7,566 bases of DNA from a bacterium (GTDB taxonomy: Bacteria; Desulfobacterota; Deferrisomatia; Deferrisomatales; BM512), in contig SRXB01000094.1 of the NCBI GenBank assembly GCA_009724975.1, forward strand, positions 1 through 7,566, in the 5' to 3' direction. Shown here in pieces: positions 6,357 to 7,566 of the stretch. The translations under genes and the position numbers were made by a program. Every line of letters starts with the position of its first letter. Positions within the stretch are counted from its first letter, which is position 1. The notes under the pieces are model-generated. The model was not told the DNA's origin and did no database searches. It saw only the letters and a list, made by a program, of their open reading frames with translations.

Positions 6357-7481
6357 CTAACCTTCACCCTCGGGGCACCGCCACCTTGCCAGCAGGCCGC
6401 CCGAATAATCAAATAATACAGCTTCAAGACCCGGATTCCCGCCCATCTCCTCGCAGGAGACCTCCGCCACCTCCCGCGCCAGAAGTTTCCAGAACCCCCT
6501 CTCCCCCTTTTGGGAGAGCTCCTCGAAAACCTGGCGCGCGGTGTTGCACGAAAGGGCCGCTTCGGCCTCCTCCTTCGGGAAACCGCCTTTCTCCATTAGT
6601 CTTTTTACAACTTTAAGGTCCAAAGAGGAATCCTTAACGTGCGTGGAAAAGTTTTTGCCCGCGACTTTCACGAATTTGGCGAACTGCCCCGCCAGCACCG
6701 GCGAAAGCCCCCTCTCCCTCGCCTTTTGCAGCGAATAGCCCACGTGGTCGCCCATTATGACTGCGGCGGTGTCGGCAAGCTCGGGGTAAAGGCGTTTGGC
6801 GGCCTCCTCGCTCGTCCTGCCGAAAGCCAGAATCGCCCGCTTGTGGCCGGTGGCAAGGGCAACGTCTAGGCAGGCGTCGATGGTGGCCCGCCAGGCGGCG
6901 GTGGACATGGGTATCACGATTCCGGTGGTGCCCAGAATCGAAATGCCGCCGATTATGCCGAGCTGGGCGTTCATGGTTTTTTTTGCCCGCGCGGCCCCCT
7001 CGGGAACGCTGACCATCACGCTGAAAATCCCCACCGAGACGCCGCACTCGGCGGCGGCGCGCAAAACTGCCTCCCGAATCATCTCACGGGGAGCGGGATT
7101 TATCGCGGGCTGGCCGACCTTTACCGCAAGGCCGGGCTTTGTGACTGTCCCTACCCCCTCGCCCGCCGAAATTTCAATCCCAAGGCTCTCCTCTTCGCCC
7201 TTGGCGGTTGAAAAGCTTGCTCTTGCGCGGATTTCGATGCCGTGGGTTACGTCGGGGTGATCGTCGCCCCCCTCCTTCACCACGCCGCACTCGCGCCACC
7301 CCTCACCGGAGAGTGGATTTACCAGTTTAAAGGAAACTTTTTGTGCCTCGTCCTTTCCAAAGGGCAAAAAAAGCGCGGCCTCCTCCGGAAATTGGCCGAA
7401 AAGCGCCCTCACGGCCCCGTAAGCGGCGGCGGCGGCGCAAGCTCCGGTTGAATAGCCGTGTCTTAAGGCTTTTTTCGCCAT
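6357..7481 (-). CDS. cbiD: Cobalt-precorrin-5B C1-methyltransferase CbiD
   Basis: CbiD methylates C1 of cobalt-precorrin-5B with S-adenosylmethionine, giving cobalt-precorrin-6A, in the anaerobic cobalamin pathway; it is a cytosolic enzyme. The 374-residue product is of normal family length. It opens with the family signature RHGYSTGACAAAAA (residues 7-20). It also has the conserved GEGVGTVTKPGL stretch (about 108-118) followed by VGQPAINPAPREMI (122-135), and the glycine-rich LGIIGGISILGTTGIVIP block (174-191). Further on is GHKRAILAFGRTSE (212-225). CbiD is unrelated in fold to the CbiE/F/H-type methyltransferases, and accordingly none of their GxGPGD or TGDP motifs appear here. The ATG start at 7481 puts the GYSTG motif at the usual distance from the N terminus. 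The TAG stop directly abuts the ATG of cbiET (TAGATG), which suggests coupled translation. CbiD marks the oxygen-independent route; the aerobic route uses CobF instead. Confidence 0.97.
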   Translation of the reverse strand: MAKKALRHGYSTGACAAAAAYGAVRALFGQFPEEAALFLPFGKDEAQKVSFKLVNPLSGEGWRECGVVKEGGDDHPDVTHGIEIRARASFSTAKGEEESLGIEISAGEGVGTVTKPGLAVKVGQPAINPAPREMIREAVLRAAAECGVSVGIFSVMVSVPEGAARAKKTMNAQLGIIGGISILGTTGIVIPMSTAAWRATIDACLDVALATGHKRAILAFGRTSEEAAKRLYPELADTAAVIMGDHVGYSLQKARERGLSPVLAGQFAKFVKVAGKNFSTHVKDSSLDLKVVKRLMEKGGFPKEEAEAALSCNTARQVFEELSQKGERGFWKLLAREVAEVSCEEMGGNPGLEAVLFDYSGGLLARWRCPEGEG

Positions 7482-7488
7482 CTGGCGG

Positions 7489-7566
7489 CTACACCTCTCC
7501 CATCACGGCCTTGAAGAGGGCGTTGACGCAGGCGGCGGCGACGTTGCTTCCACCCTTGTTGCCCGC
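7489..7566 (-). CDS. cbiC: Cobalt-precorrin-8 methylmutase CbiC (C-terminal 25 residues only)
   Basis: This is the 3' end of a gene entering from the right edge. It reads in frame from base 7566 to a TAG stop at 7489-7491. The 25 visible residues contain GNKGGSNVAAACVNAL, which matches the glycine-rich C-terminal segment of the CbiC/CobH precorrin-8X methylmutase family. That enzyme moves the C11 methyl group to C12 to give (cobalt-)cobyrinate. The anaerobic-route name is preferred because cbiD and cbiG follow in the same operon. The stop lies 7 bases before the cbiD start. The catalytic histidine region is outside the window, so the call rests on the C-terminal motif plus the gene neighbourhood. 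Confidence 0.85.
   Translation of the reverse strand, partial: AGNKGGSNVAAACVNALFKAVMGEV

Noticed and set aside
7482..7488. Possible promoter or cobalamin riboswitch ahead of cbiD
   Set aside because: Only 7 bases separate cbiC and cbiD, which is too short for either. Any B12 riboswitch must lie upstream of cbiC, outside the window.

Overview
The whole window is one tightly packed run of ten genes, all on the minus strand, so transcription goes from right to left. Spacing is very tight throughout: junctions are 4-base overlaps, directly abutting codons, or gaps of at most 16 bases. No stretch over 20 bases is free of coding sequence. I see no internal promoter, terminator, RNA gene, repeat, mobile element or CRISPR array. 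The promoter, and any cobalamin riboswitch, would lie beyond the right edge. The last gene runs off the left edge.

Region 1 (about 2568-7566, upstream half of the operon) encodes corrin-ring enzymes of cobalamin (vitamin B12) biosynthesis. In transcription order these are the 3' end of cbiC, then cbiD, a fused cbiET, cbiF, cbiG and cbiH. CbiG and CbiD together mark the early-cobalt, oxygen-independent (anaerobic) route. Together the products take cobalt-precorrin-3 through C17 methylation and ring contraction (CbiH), C11 methylation (CbiF), delta-lactone opening (CbiG), C1 methylation (CbiD), C5/C15 methylation with decarboxylation (CbiET) and the methyl shift to cobyrinate (CbiC). CbiL (C20 methylation) and CbiJ (precorrin-6A reductase) are not in the window.

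Region 2 (about 1-2551, downstream half) holds four genes with no known cobalamin role. They are a small ACT-domain protein (UPF0237), its usual neighbour the DUF711/UPF0210 (PFL-like) protein, a YbaK/EbsC-type Cys-tRNA(Pro) deacylase, and the N-terminal third of an M20-family metallodipeptidase. The ACT/DUF711 pair is a widespread conserved couple whose biochemical function is unknown to me. Its place directly downstream of cbiH, at operon spacing, is the most interesting feature of an otherwise ordinary locus.

Organism: the high G+C content, clear AGGA/GGAG-type Shine-Dalgarno sites, frequent TTG/GTG starts and anaerobic B12 pathway point to a bacterium with an anaerobic or facultative lifestyle. 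The gene set would suit a deltaproteobacterium-like (Desulfobacterota or related) lineage, but that placement is a guess and the sequence does not prove it.
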